Source: Elainella saxicola E1 (GTDB taxonomy: Bacteria; Cyanobacteriota; Cyanobacteriia; Elainellales; Elainellaceae). Taken from it: a stretch of 39,119 bases of DNA. Location: contig LUGL01000050.1 of the NCBI GenBank assembly GCA_002796835.1, forward strand, positions 6,826 to 45,944, in the 5' to 3' direction. The stretch's first letter is position 1. Each line of letters opens with the position of its first letter. Made by a program: the position numbers and the translations under genes. The notes under the pieces were generated by a model, which worked only from the letters and a program-made list of their open reading frames with translations, was not told the origin of the DNA and did no database searches. Positions 19,642-27,571 of this stretch are shown piece by piece.

Positions 19642-20406
19642 GTGGGTTTGGAGGACGTATGGCGACAAAAAAGCGATCGGCAGCTTGAAATCGCAGCGAG
19701 AGAGCTATCTCATTACACCAAAGCAGCCCAACAAGTGATACAGGCCGAACTACAACGACGTAATATTCCTGAATCATCCGTTGGGACAAGCACAAGGGCA
19801 TTGCATCCAAGTCCTGAGCATGTCAGAAAAGTGAAATTGGCTGAAGCAGCGCTAGACCAGAGAATTGCGGCTTCTTCTCCAGAAACGGCTAAGACAAATT
19901 TCATTACCCAGGGCATCGCCCTCCTGATTATCCTCGTGCCGCTAGTTGCAGTAGCTTATGTGATTTGGCTGTTCCAGATCCCCTTTTATTTCGTCCTTTT
20001 GGTCCTGCTATTTGCAATTTTGCCGGGACTCTGTAAATGTTATGGCATCATTGTCGGTGGCTTTACAGCGCTTTCTGGAATTAAGCTGGCATTTGCTTGG
20101 CAATACTTTGCGGTTCAGCCAGTTCTACCATTCCTGATTTTTAATGCACAGCTCAGCTATTTTTGCCTGGGGTGGGGCTTATTAGTGGCCAGTCGCCAAA
20201 CTCGCTCCACATTCGGTCTTTTATTGGGGGCGATCAACTTATTCGGAGGTGTGTTTGGATTATTTCAGTTCAAATCGAGTACACACATAGTTGCACCTGG
20301 TTTTTTGGGATCTTTGATCTCAGGGCTTTTAACCATCGGACTTGGCTGTTCTACCATCGCCACAATTCTAAACTCTTGGTCACCCTCGAAAACTGCTCAA
20401 GACTAG
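19642..20406 (+). CDS. Membrane protein with an N-terminal helical domain, unknown function
   Basis: A 254-aa protein starting at GTG 19642, supported by AAGGAGGA at 19629-19636. Residues 1-45 (VWRQKSDRQLEIAARELSHY and following) resemble the small helical domain 'eLLeaA...LeeYtpeAreaI..EL.rRgl' seen at the N-terminus of many bacterial membrane proteins. Four or more membrane segments follow from about residue 92 to the C-terminus. I cannot assign a function. Its TAG and the stop codon of the minus-strand 65-aa gene share the bases CTAG (20403-20406), so the two genes converge with overlapping stop codons. Confidence 0.75.
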   Translation: MGLEDVWRQKSDRQLEIAARELSHYTKAAQQVIQAELQRRNIPESSVGTSTRALHPSPEHVRKVKLAEAALDQRIAASSPETAKTNFITQGIALLIILVPLVAVAYVIWLFQIPFYFVLLVLLFAILPGLCKCYGIIVGGFTALSGIKLAFAWQYFAVQPVLPFLIFNAQLSYFCLGWGLLVASRQTRSTFGLLLGAINLFGGVFGLFQFKSSTHIVAPGFLGSLISGLLTIGLGCSTIATILNSWSPSKTAQD

Positions 20407-20600
20407 TCAGAAGGCTTCACGAGTTTCACTTCCACGGGTTCAAAGACGATCGTAAATTTGCTGGACGGCTGGAGTTGTTGCAGCACTCGCACATAATCCT
20501 CGGCATTGCTGCGTTTACGAAAGCGCTCCATCAGCAATCTTTGGCAATTGGGCAGCAAACGATAGACCACCCAAGGCGAGAGTTGGTCAGAGTAAGGCAT
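20403..20600 (-). CDS. 65-aa conserved small protein next to XRE regulator
   Basis: From ATG 20600 the protein reads MPYSDQLSPWVVYRLLP at its start. It has a basic middle (RLLMERFRKRSNAEDYVRVL) and a C-terminal strand FTIVFEP. I recall similar short proteins in cyanobacteria (xxLSPWxxxRLLPxxQRxxVxRFRxRxDAExHL), but no function. A frame extension to GTG 20660 adds 20 Trp/Cys-rich residues that look noncoding. It is transcribed divergently from the XRE gene, with two matching operators between them, so it is probably co-controlled (inference). Confidence 0.7.
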   Translation of the reverse strand: MPYSDQLSPWVVYRLLPNCQRLLMERFRKRSNAEDYVRVLQQLQPSSKFTIVFEPVEVKLVKPSD

Positions 20601-20675
20601 AATTTTGTGTGTCCAATGACAACAACCTTCACGCCAGGGCATCCAGAGCATCCGACTCACTATCCTTGGCTGTGA

Positions 20676-20692
20676 CTAGACATATTGTCTAG
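20676..20692. promoter_or_regulatory. Operator 1: CTAGACA-TAT-TGTCTAG inverted repeat
   Basis: A perfect 7-bp inverted repeat with a 3-bp spacer lies between the divergent 65-aa gene and the XRE gene. The 3' arm continues into a second palindrome TGTCTAGACA (20686-20695). The same architecture recurs at 20719-20733, which makes chance unlikely. Confidence 0.75.
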
Positions 20693-20718
20693 ACAAGGAA
20701 GGGTTTTGTCAAGCAGTC

Positions 20719-20733
20719 TAGACACTTTGTCTA
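20719..20733. promoter_or_regulatory. Operator 2: TAGACA-CTT-TGTCTA inverted repeat
   Basis: The same TAGACA-N3-TGTCTA core as operator 1, with a centre about 42 bp away (close to four helical turns). It ends 7 bp before the XRE start codon, so bound protein would block transcription or initiation of the XRE gene. Confidence 0.75.
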
Positions 20734-20740
20734 TTCATGA

Positions 20741-21001
20741 ATGGCTAAACAGAGAAAAGAGCGAGAAGAGGTTGGGGTGGCTCCCTTAAAGCAATTGAGG
20801 GATGAATTCGGTATGTCTCAAGAGGAGTTTGCGCGACAGATTGGCACTTCTGCCAGAACAGTGAGCCGTTGGGAAGCGGGGGATAATGTGCCCACCTTTA
20901 CGATCGCCCAAATGAAAGCGATCGATCGATTGATGCGATCGAAGGGTAAAACGTTGGAGGACTTACCGGACCAGTTCAGCGCAGTTGCAACGCAGCAGTA
21001 A
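20741..21001 (+). CDS. XRE-family helix-turn-helix regulator, probably autoregulated
   Basis: An 86-aa single-domain DNA-binding protein. The helix-turn-helix is FGMSQEEFARQIGTSARTVSRWEAG (about residues 23-47), with the XRE hallmark SxRTVSRWExG. The C-terminal helices (FTIAQMKAIDRLMR) complete the domain; no sensor or effector domain is present. Two TAGACA-N3-TGTCTA operators lie directly upstream, implying autorepression and control of the divergent 65-aa gene. ATG 20741 lacks a clear Shine-Dalgarno, so the leader may be very short. A single-domain XRE paired with a small divergent protein resembles a toxin-antitoxin or stress-response pair, but the 65-aa protein matches no toxin family that I know. 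Confidence 0.9.
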   Translation: MAKQRKEREEVGVAPLKQLRDEFGMSQEEFARQIGTSARTVSRWEAGDNVPTFTIAQMKAIDRLMRSKGKTLEDLPDQFSAVATQQ

Positions 21002-21429
21002 GGCTAGAGATAACATTGACTATGATGAGCATGTCTTCTGTTCTACAGTGATATGGCTATTGCAGGTGTTGAGTTTCGATCCTATCTGGAGGCAATTTGT
21101 GGTGATCGATCGTTTCACGATATTCCTTGCCCCTGCACTGCTCGATAGCCTAAAGCATCAATCCGCACTCAGCCCCATCCAAGACGCTACTGCTATGGCA
21201 AGACTTCGTTTGCAAAGCCTGTAGGCAACACAAACCTTTTAAACAATAAAACGATCGTACAGCAGAAGAGGTTGGAGAGACAGAATAAAGATAAGGCAAA
21301 GGCAAAGGAGGATAGGAAGCATGGGCATTAATACATGGAGGAAGCTTGTATACATCGAACTGGTCTGACACCTATAGTCAGTGTCCGATAAGTCCCTTTT
21401 ATTAAATCAAGTTTGATCGATTACAGGTT
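21002..21429. other. Intergenic region without a recognised gene
   Basis: The frames at 20985-21224 (+) and 21150-21371 (-) overlap one another and show no family resemblance. A purine-rich run (AAGGCAAAGGCAAAGGAGGA, near 21290-21315) and a small inverted repeat GACAC/GTGTC (21367-21385) are visible. The latter could be the edge of a decayed insertion sequence, but nothing else supports that. Confidence 0.45.
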
Positions 21430-22263
21430 TCACTGGGTAGGTGTGTTACCAGCAGAAGCACCCACTGTTTGGGCAGAATCCTGATTAGGATTATGGTTCC
21501 ATTCAACAATATAGCTTGCTAAACCTAGACTTTTTTCCTTAATGAGAACTACATAGCCAAGCGAATTGCTTTGCCTAACTTCATAGAGATCACCACCGCC
21601 ATAAGTGCCTATCTGGGTAAAGCTTGCGCCTACATATAGCTGTGGCAGGATTTCCTCGCGTACTTGGTCAATGCCCTTGTTCTCTAATCGGGTCATATTA
21701 GTAATGCCGTCAATTGGAACCGGGTCAGTCAAATTTGCGTCAGCCTGCTGCAGGCTAATTGCTGTAAAAAAGGCACTTGGTTCGGGGAAAAAGCTGTAAA
21801 ACTGAGCGGCTGAAGCTTGTCCAATACCTGAAATAGTACTGCTCTGAAGCTGTCCTTGAGTCAATAGGGGTGAAGGCGATTCAGAGGCGGAGGCTGCGGG
21901 GGCTAACGTCGCGATCGGTGTAGGTGTTGCAATGGGCGTGGGGGTGACAACAGGCGTAGGTGTCGCGACCGCAGCAGGAGACGGTAAAGGTACACGAACC
22001 GGATTTAGAATGGGAGAACGGCGAGGTAAGACAGCTTTAACCACTGGCTTTGGTGCAGGTCTAGGGGTTGGTCGGACAGCTTGAGCAGGTTGAGTCTTCA
22101 CTTTTAGAGAGCTAATGCTGGATAGCTTAACTTCCTCTTCTGGCGGTTTTTGTTCAGGAGTGGATTCCGTTTTTGAAGGCAATGGCAACAGCAGCAGCAG
22201 CGCATGCAGCGCAAGAGATAATATCACCATGGGATGATATAGATATTTTAATAGAGAATTCAT
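21430..22263 (-). CDS. TonB-like envelope protein with proline-rich linker
   Basis: A 277-aa protein. It has one N-terminal membrane segment (PMVILSLALHALLLLLPLP, about 11-29) and then a Pro/Thr/Ala-rich periplasmic linker (about 60-130) with runs such as TPTPVVTPTPIATPTP. The C-terminal ~130 residues form a compact domain with no recognised motif. This is the TonB plan (anchor, extended linker, C-terminal domain), but the C-terminus lacks a clear TonB signature. ExbB/ExbD and receptor genes are absent nearby. It lies 295 bp downstream of pstS on the same strand, separated by two hairpin-forming segments. The function is unknown. Confidence 0.65.
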   Translation of the reverse strand: MNSLLKYLYHPMVILSLALHALLLLLPLPSKTESTPEQKPPEEEVKLSSISSLKVKTQPAQAVRPTPRPAPKPVVKAVLPRRSPILNPVRVPLPSPAAVATPTPVVTPTPIATPTPIATLAPAASASESPSPLLTQGQLQSSTISGIGQASAAQFYSFFPEPSAFFTAISLQQADANLTDPVPIDGITNMTRLENKGIDQVREEILPQLYVGASFTQIGTYGGGDLYEVRQSNSLGYVVLIKEKSLGLASYIVEWNHNPNQDSAQTVGASAGNTPTQ

Positions 22264-22357
22264 GTTAATAGACTGGTGGAATCATGAGAATAGCTCAACA
22301 ACTTGTAAGTAGGTGGTTTAGATAAAGCGTAGATAGAAGGTTTGGAGCTACACCCTC

Positions 22358-22390
22358 AAGCAGGGGATTCCCCGTTCCCCTCCCTTGCTT
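22358..22390. terminator. GC-rich hairpin downstream of pstS
   Basis: AAGCAGGGGA (22358-22367) can pair with TTCCCC and TTGCTT (22375-22390) across a bulged, C-rich segment, giving an imperfect stem. It lies between the pstS and TonB-like genes. It may end pstS transcription; no clean T-run follows on the minus strand. Confidence 0.35.
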
Positions 22391-22442
22391 TCATATCCTG
22401 CGTTTAGTTATGCCTAACTACTTGCCCAGTAGAACAAGCAGC

Positions 22443-22466
22443 AGGGGCGAACCAGGATTCACCCCT
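22443..22466. repeat. AGGGGCGAA/TTCACCCCT inverted repeat (dispersed cyanobacterial type)
   Basis: Arms AGGGGCGAA (22443-22451) and TTCACCCCT (22458-22466) pair across a 6-nt loop with one G-U pair. It closely resembles the GTAGGGGCGAA...TTCGCCCCTAC element scattered in many cyanobacterial genomes (recalled from memory). It lies between pstS and the TonB-like gene. Confidence 0.6.
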
Positions 22467-22558
22467 ACTGATAGAGCCATTTCGATGGGTTAATTTCTGC
22501 CCTGGTTAATCAAGCGTTCTGGTATCTACGTCCTTTTACCCTCAGAAGTAATCGAGGT

Positions 22559-23500
22559 TTAGCGTCTTTGGAAGGTTGTTCGTACAACTTCGTAATCTGT
22601 AGCAGGCAAAGGTACATAGCCAACTTCACTGACAAGATCAGGATTATTCAGGTAGAACTCGACAAATCTGGCAACTTCTGGGCGCTGAGCTGATTTCTTG
22701 CTGACGTAAATGAACAAGGGACGGGAGAGTGGGTAGGTGTGATTTTCTACGTCTTCCCGATTTGGCGCTACAGCACCATTGCCACTATCAAGAGGAACTG
22801 CCTTCAAGCGTTGCTGGTTAGCAGCATAATATGCATAGCCAAAATAACCGAGTGCATTGGGATCACGAGATATGCCCTGCACTAAAACGTTGTCATCTTC
22901 GCTAGCGGTGTAGTCAGAACGACTAGCTTTGGATTTGCCAACCACCTTCTCGGTGAAATAATCAAATGTGCCTGAATCCGTACCCGGACCAAACAGCTTC
23001 AGTGGAGCATCCGGGAAACCCGAACGAACCTGATTCCAGTTTGTGATCTTACCTTGAGCTTCGGGTTCCCACATTTTCTTGAGCTCAGCCAATGTCAGAT
23101 TGTTTGTCCAAGTATTACGAGGATTCACTACAACCGTTAGGGCATCAATCCCAATTTTCAGCTCAACGTAATCAATCCCAGCAGCTTTGCACTTGTCTGC
23201 TTCTTCAGGTTTGATTGGGCGTGAAGCATCTGAGATGTCAATTTCACCATTACAGAACTTCTCGAACCCACCGCCTGTTCCAGAGACACCAACCGTGACC
23301 TTGATGTCACGATTCTCGGCTTGAAATTCTTCTGCAACTGCCTCTGTAATTGGGAATACAGTGCTAGAACCATCAATCTTAATAACGCTAGCTCCCTGAG
23401 AGAAAACAGCAGGGGCAGAAATAAGGGTTGTAGCAAAGGCTCCAATTATCCCTAGCAGAATAAACCGCATGATTTTACTTCTTGCTCCCTTCACCACCAT
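22559..23500 (-). CDS. pstS: Phosphate ABC transporter substrate-binding protein PstS
   Basis: A 313-aa periplasmic phosphate-binding protein. An N-terminal signal peptide (MRFILLGIIGAFATTLISAPAVFS within residues 11-34) precedes a mature region beginning IKIDGSSTVFPI. The phosphate-loop motifs GSSTV and VSGTGGGFEKFCNGEIDISDASRPI are present, as is GPGTDSGTFDYF in the second lobe, matching the PstS/SphX group. ATG 23500 has AGGAG 8 nt upstream; Met 11 is an alternative. It is transcribed away from pstCAB across a 369-bp intergenic region, an arrangement less common than the usual pstSCAB operon. It delivers phosphate to PstC/PstA. Confidence 0.95.
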   Translation of the reverse strand: MVVKGARSKIMRFILLGIIGAFATTLISAPAVFSQGASVIKIDGSSTVFPITEAVAEEFQAENRDIKVTVGVSGTGGGFEKFCNGEIDISDASRPIKPEEADKCKAAGIDYVELKIGIDALTVVVNPRNTWTNNLTLAELKKMWEPEAQGKITNWNQVRSGFPDAPLKLFGPGTDSGTFDYFTEKVVGKSKASRSDYTASEDDNVLVQGISRDPNALGYFGYAYYAANQQRLKAVPLDSGNGAVAPNREDVENHTYPLSRPLFIYVSKKSAQRPEVARFVEFYLNNPDLVSEVGYVPLPATDYEVVRTTFQRR

Positions 23501-23869
23501 AGATCACGCTCCTAGTAACAGTTAAGTTCTTCTTCTCTAAGGGGAGATTTTACAGGGGATACGCATTTGAGTATAAAGTGCTAGGTGGTGAGTGCTGAGA
23601 CAGCAACAGCCACTCTGCACTGAGTACTCAGTACTGTTGACCAGAAACCTGTTAACTATCCACCATACCCCTTAGTACTATTAGCAAGATAGTAGATAAG
23701 GATTAAGAACTGATGATACAAAGGATGATAATCAGTTTAAACAAGGGTTATGGTCCGGTTAATTCCATAGCTCTTGCAGTTTTCGGTTACTATAAATACT
23801 TTTTAACAATTTTAATATCAATCAGTTCCAACAAGACGTATACTGATCTGAAAGTTTTCAACTTTTTAG
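23501..23869. other. Divergent pstS-pstC promoter region
   Basis: This region must hold the promoters of both pst transcription units. It contains a TGAGTACTCA palindrome (near 23619-23628) and AT-rich stretches near 23780-23870. I looked for the tandem 8-bp PHO-box repeats (CTTAACCT type, 11-bp period) known from cyanobacterial pst genes and did not find a convincing set. The 60-aa plus-strand frame at 23713-23895 overlaps the pstC start and is not a gene. Confidence 0.5.
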
Positions 23870-24811
23870 ATGAGCGAGAATTTATCAATGTCTAAGGTTG
23901 GACATTCTGAACGATGGAAACCGAAGCGTTCATTAAGTAGATGGTCTGAGCGTGCTATAAAATTCATATTTGGAGCATTCGCGCTGATTTCAATTGCAAC
24001 CACGCTGGGTATCATCCTTTCCCTCGTTTTTGAAACGATTGAGTTTTTCCAGGAAGTTCCAATTGGACGCTTCTTGACAGATACAGAATGGACTCCCTTA
24101 TTTGCCAACCCTAAATATGGAATCTTCGTTTTAATTAGCGCTACCTTTCTTACTTCTGTGATTGCATTACTTGTTGCTATTCCTGTGGGATTGATGACAG
24201 CAATTTATTTAAGTGAGCATGCTTCTCAACAAACGCGTCGTTACTTGAAACCCGCACTAGAAGTTTTGGCAGGCGTTCCGACCGTTGTCTATGGTTATTT
24301 CGCTTTATTGTTTGTTACACCCATTCTTCAAATTGTGATTCCAGGGTTAGAAGTCTTTAATGCTTTAAGCGCGGGACTGATCATGGGCATTGCCATTCTG
24401 CCAACCGTTGCTTCGCTGAGCGAAGATGCCATCTATGCTGTTCCTCAAAGTCTGCGGCAAGGAGCTTATGCACTAGGAGCAACGAAGCAAGAAACGATAC
24501 AAAACGTTGTCCTGCCAGCCGCATTATCAGGGATTGTGGCTTCAGTTATTCTGGCTATTGCTAGGGCAGTAGGTGAAACCATGATTGTCACGATCGCCGC
24601 TGGACAGAACCCTCGCTTGACACTTGACCCCCGGTTATCGGTACAGACAATGACTGCATTTATTGTGCAGGTTAGCCTCGGAGATGCTCCGACAGCTTCA
24701 TTAGAATACAAAACTATCTTTGCAGTCGGAATGACGCTCTTTCTCATAACCCTCATACTGAATATGGTTAGTTTCTGGTTTGTGAATCGGTTTCGGGAGA
24801 AGTACGATTAA
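23870..24811 (+). CDS. pstC: Phosphate ABC transporter permease PstC
   Basis: A 313-aa permease with six membrane segments and a long cytoplasmic N-terminus. The EAA loop reads AYALGATKQETIQNVVLPAA (about residues 202-221), and LAGVPTVVYGYFALLFVTPI is typical of PstC. It forms the channel with PstA and couples to PstB. Its stop overlaps the pstA ATG by one base (TAATG). The start is uncertain: ATG 23870 or ATG 23888. It is divergent from pstS. This is a full-length, standard member. Confidence 0.95.
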   Translation: MSENLSMSKVGHSERWKPKRSLSRWSERAIKFIFGAFALISIATTLGIILSLVFETIEFFQEVPIGRFLTDTEWTPLFANPKYGIFVLISATFLTSVIALLVAIPVGLMTAIYLSEHASQQTRRYLKPALEVLAGVPTVVYGYFALLFVTPILQIVIPGLEVFNALSAGLIMGIAILPTVASLSEDAIYAVPQSLRQGAYALGATKQETIQNVVLPAALSGIVASVILAIARAVGETMIVTIAAGQNPRLTLDPRLSVQTMTAFIVQVSLGDAPTASLEYKTIFAVGMTLFLITLILNMVSFWFVNRFREKYD

Positions 24812-25740
24812 TGACTCCGCTCAATTTAAAGCCGGATGAACAGGTGGATTCTTATTTTGATTCGAATCTAGCAAAGCGATATTGGTTCGATCGAGTTTTT
24901 GTAAGTACTGCGTTTATCTGTACTCTAGTAGGTTTAGTCATTCTGGCACTATTGCTTTTTGATGTTTGCAAAGATGGGCTACCACGTCTCAGTATTGACT
25001 TTCTGACCCATTATCCATCTCGACGAGCTGGCCAGGCGGGGATTCTTTCTCCGCTTGTTGGCACAATTTGGTTGCTAGTCATTACTGCGCTCGTTGCTAT
25101 TCCAATTGGTGTTGGAGCAGGCATCTTTCTCGAAGAGTTTGCTGCAAGTTCTCTACTGGCAAAAGTGATTGAGGTGAATATTGGTAACCTAGCTGCGGTG
25201 CCTTCAATTATCTACGGTTTACTGGCTCTACATGTCTTTGTGCGGCTGATGAATCCGATTACAGGTGGACGTAGCGTTTTATCAGGTGGATTAACGCTGG
25301 CACTTTTGGTTTTGCCGATTATTATCGTGGCAACCCGCGAAGCGTTACGAGCTGTCCCTGAAGGCATTCGTCAAGCGGGTTATGCTATTGGCACAACTCG
25401 TTGGCAAGTGGTTCGTGATCAGGTATTGCCAATTGCCTTTCCTGGCATTCTCACGGGAACTATTTTAGCATTATCAAGAGCTATTGGTGAAACTGCTCCT
25501 CTGATTACCATTGGTGCGTTGACGTTCATTGCGTTTCTGCCACCCCTGGTTCCCTTAACGGAAGGATTGCGTTCACCCTTTACAGCTCTGCCGATTCAAA
25601 TCTATAACTGGGTGTCTCGTCCCCAAGAAGCCTTCCAAATTGCAGCAGCAGCAGGAATTATTGTACTGATGGCGGTGCTGATCACGATGAATGCAACAGC
25701 AGTCTATTTGCGGAATTGGTTGCAGCGAACCAGAAATTAG
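24811..25740 (+). CDS. pstA: Phosphate ABC transporter permease PstA
   Basis: A 309-aa permease with six membrane segments. [21 protein letters not shown] and the EAA-loop segment [21 protein letters not shown] are characteristic of PstA, as is [14 protein letters not shown] further on. It starts by overlapping the pstC stop (TAATG), so the two are translationally coupled, and pstB begins 23 bp after its stop. Channel partner of PstC. Confidence 0.95.
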   Translation: MTPLNLKPDEQVDSYFDSNLAKRYWFDRVFVSTAFICTLVGLVILALLLFDVCKDGLPRLSIDFLTHYPSRRAGQAGILSPLVGTIWLLVITALVAIPIGVGAGIFLEEFAASSLLAKVIEVNIGNLAAVPSIIYGLLALHVFVRLMNPITGGRSVLSGGLTLALLVLPIIIVATREALRAVPEGIRQAGYAIGTTRWQVVRDQVLPIAFPGILTGTILALSRAIGETAPLITIGALTFIAFLPPLVPLTEGLRSPFTALPIQIYNWVSRPQEAFQIAAAAGIIVLMAVLITMNATAVYLRNWLQRTRN

Positions 25741-25763
25741 TTGAACTTACAAGGAATATCACG

Positions 25764-26552
25764 ATGCAGATTGATGCTGTGATTGATGAAGAGACTGTCC
25801 TTCAAGTTGAAAATGTCTCAGTCTACTATGGTGCTTTCCCGGCACTCCGAGGCGTTTATCTAGAGATTCCCAAAAATAAAATTACAGCGCTCATTGGTCC
25901 GTCGGGCTGTGGTAAAAGCACATTGCTGCGGTGTCTCAATCGATTAAATGATTTTATTCTAGGGGCACGAGTCGAAGGTAGAGTTCGTTTTGGCGGCATG
26001 AATTTGTACGACAAATCAGTTGATCCTGTTGAGGTACGACGGCGGATTGGAATGGTGTTTCAAGTGCCAAATCCGTTTCCTAAATCTATCTACGAAAACA
26101 TCGCTTATGGAGCACGAATTAATGGCTACCAAGGGAATGTGGATGAGTTGGTCGAAATAGCGCTGAAGGATGCTGCTCTGTGGGATGAAGTCAAAGACAA
26201 GCTCAAAAACAGTGGTTTATCTCTCTCTGGTGGACAACAGCAGCGGCTTTGTATTGCGCGGGCACTAGCAATTGAACCCGAAGTCCTCTTGATGGATGAG
26301 CCCTGTTCTGCCCTTGACCCGATTTCAACTGGGCGCATCGAAGAACTAATGCATGAATTGAAGCAAAAATACACCATCGTTATTGTTACGCATAACATAC
26401 AACAGGCGGCTCGTATTTCCAGCTACACTGCTTTCTTCAGCACTGATGAGAGTCGCACTGGTCAGATGGTTGAATTTGGTCCTACAACTCGGATTTTTGG
26501 TCAAGCGAACGATCCACGCACCCGCGACTATGTGGAAGGGCGTTTTGGTTGA
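25764..26552 (+). CDS. pstB: Phosphate ABC transporter ATPase PstB
   Basis: From ATG 25764 the protein is 262 aa, a cytoplasmic ATPase. It has Walker A GPSGCGKS, signature [16 protein letters not shown] and Walker [16 protein letters not shown], plus the PstB-typical [20 protein letters not shown] context and an EGR-FG C-terminus. An AAGGA lies 8 nt before ATG 25764, while the 16 codons upstream of it overlap the pstA end; hence this start. It completes pstCAB; no phoU gene follows. Confidence 0.96.
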   Translation: MQIDAVIDEETVLQVENVSVYYGAFPALRGVYLEIPKNKITALIGPSGCGKSTLLRCLNRLNDFILGARVEGRVRFGGMNLYDKSVDPVEVRRRIGMVFQVPNPFPKSIYENIAYGARINGYQGNVDELVEIALKDAALWDEVKDKLKNSGLSLSGGQQQRLCIARALAIEPEVLLMDEPCSALDPISTGRIEELMHELKQKYTIVIVTHNIQQAARISSYTAFFSTDESRTGQMVEFGPTTRIFGQANDPRTRDYVEGRFG

Positions 26553-26560
26553 GCAACCAA
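26545..26560 (+). terminator. Hairpin over the pstB stop codon
   Basis: TTGGTT-GAGC-AACCAA is a perfect 6-bp stem with a 4-nt loop covering the TGA of pstB. It lacks a T-run, so it is at most a weak terminator or a 3'-end stabiliser. Confidence 0.4.
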
Positions 26561-26659
26561 TGCTTTAGTTACTCATTCTGGTTTGAGTGGAACTGCGAAG
26601 CAATAAGCCGATCGTCAAGCTGATTCAAGAGAGATTGCGGCTAGTCTGCCCCAAGCTAA

Positions 26660-26770
26660 ACGAGGAGCAAGCTGATCACTCGATATCAAGATGTTCCTAT
26701 GCCGTTAGCAGATGCCTGTTTAGTAAGGATGACCGAGCTATATCCTGGCAGTACTCTTTCATGTAAATGA
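26660..26770 (+). pseudogene. Relic of a PIN-domain (VapC-like) gene, C-terminal fragment
   Basis: In one frame the DNA reads LITRYQDVPMPLADACLVRM then TELYPGSTL and a stop. This matches the conserved region around the third acidic residue of a common cyanobacterial PIN-domain toxin family (RYQxVPMSLADACLVRMxEL, recalled from memory). The upstream part, including the first catalytic Asp, is absent, and the fragment stops before the final TLDSDF-type motif. A stop also lies just upstream in this frame (26657-26659). It is a remnant, not a gene. Confidence 0.65.
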
Positions 26771-26822
26771 GTCACAACATGAAGGAGTTGTATAATCACT
26801 CGATCGGACCAATAATCATCAG

Positions 26823-26915
26823 CTACTTGGCGATCGCCTGAAACCCTACGACATCCAAAATTGCGATCGTGAAGCGAACCAAGCGATCGACATGACCAAT
26901 ATTTGTCTGCATCAT
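26823..26915 (-). pseudogene. Truncated DUF2892-like gene start
   Basis: From ATG 26915 the frame reads MMQTNIGHVDRLVRFTIAIL and ten more residues, then TAG. The N-terminus matches the NxGxxDRxxRxxxG pattern of DUF2892 membrane proteins (about 65-70 aa), and an AAGGAG lies 5 nt before the ATG. After the first predicted hydrophobic segment the similarity ends. So the ribosome site and start survive but the rest has been replaced. The family call is by pattern from memory. Confidence 0.4.
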
Positions 26916-27116
26916 TCTGGCTCCTTATCCAAGCCCTTCATTACTGCTCATCGTAGATCAGGGATTCCAGAATTATCTGTGACAAAAGTTCCAGAGCATT
27001 CCAGAAAGATGCCACATAAAATTGAGCCAGCAGCTTCAGGTTATCCCAAAACTACTAGCTCAACTGAGAACATCATAGAGAGTGCTCGCCAACTAAGTTC
27101 AGATAAGTTTATTGAC

Positions 27117-27344
27117 TTAGTAGGATACTAAATGGAGAATGTCTCGGAGAACACTGAAACCAGCCAGATCCCAAAGCAAATAGGCAAGGAATCCAATCAT
27201 TGCGAGACGACCATTCCACAGCTCAGCTTGAGGATTCCAGCCAAACAGAAAAGCATTCCGATCGGCTCCATTATATTCGCGTGCCACAGGAGGCAAGTCA
27301 GTTGCGGGACGAGTTTCGGGAGGGCGGGTTGGAGTAGGATTCAT
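27117..27344 (-). CDS. High-light-inducible protein (HLIP/Scp, CAB-like)
   Basis: A 75-aa protein. After a proline/threonine-rich N-terminus, one membrane helix carries the chlorophyll-binding motif ExxNxRxAM: E41, N44, R46 in AELWNGRLAMIGF. The lead-in NAFLFGWNPQ is typical of cyanobacterial HLIPs. HLIPs dimerise and bind chlorophyll and carotenoid to protect newly made chlorophyll proteins and dissipate excess light energy. It is a single-gene unit here. Full length for the family. It was not possible to assign a specific hli letter. Confidence 0.95.
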   Translation of the reverse strand: MNPTPTRPPETRPATDLPPVAREYNGADRNAFLFGWNPQAELWNGRLAMIGFLAYLLWDLAGFSVLRDILHLVSY

Positions 27345-27571
27345 AACTTCATATTCCTTAATGAGTGACTTGCCCCCATTCTAGTCATCTGAGCATTGGC
27401 ACTTAGTCTATCCAATGGTCTATATTCAACCCGTGCTTACAGAGGAGTTGCTGTAATCTTCGATCGTGTTCTCAGAAATGAATCCAAAAGTTTCCAAAAT
27501 CTGCTTCTAGTGCTGGCAATCGTCCATGACGTTAGCGTCACAATCACCATACTGTTTTTTCGACTAATCCT

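Larger units (their letters stand above)
26553..27116. other. Relic-bearing intergenic region between pstB and HLIP gene
   Basis: This 564-bp stretch has no intact gene. It carries a decayed PIN-domain fragment (26660-26770, +) and a truncated DUF2892-like gene (26823-26915, -). HIP1 cores are dense again here after the sparse pst region. From 26916 to 27116 I see nothing that I can name; the 79-aa plus-strand frame at 26892-27131 runs through both relic and noncoding DNA and has no family resemblance. Confidence 0.6.

Noticed and set aside
23501-23869. PHO box for the pst genes
   Set aside because: I looked for three CTTAACCT-type repeats at 11-bp spacing on both strands. Only weak TTAA-containing fragments are present (near 23522, 23648 and 23808) and none forms the expected array.
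26892-27131. 79-aa plus-strand ORF as a gene
   Set aside because: It overlaps the DUF2892-like relic and the HLIP 3' end and has no recognisable motif.
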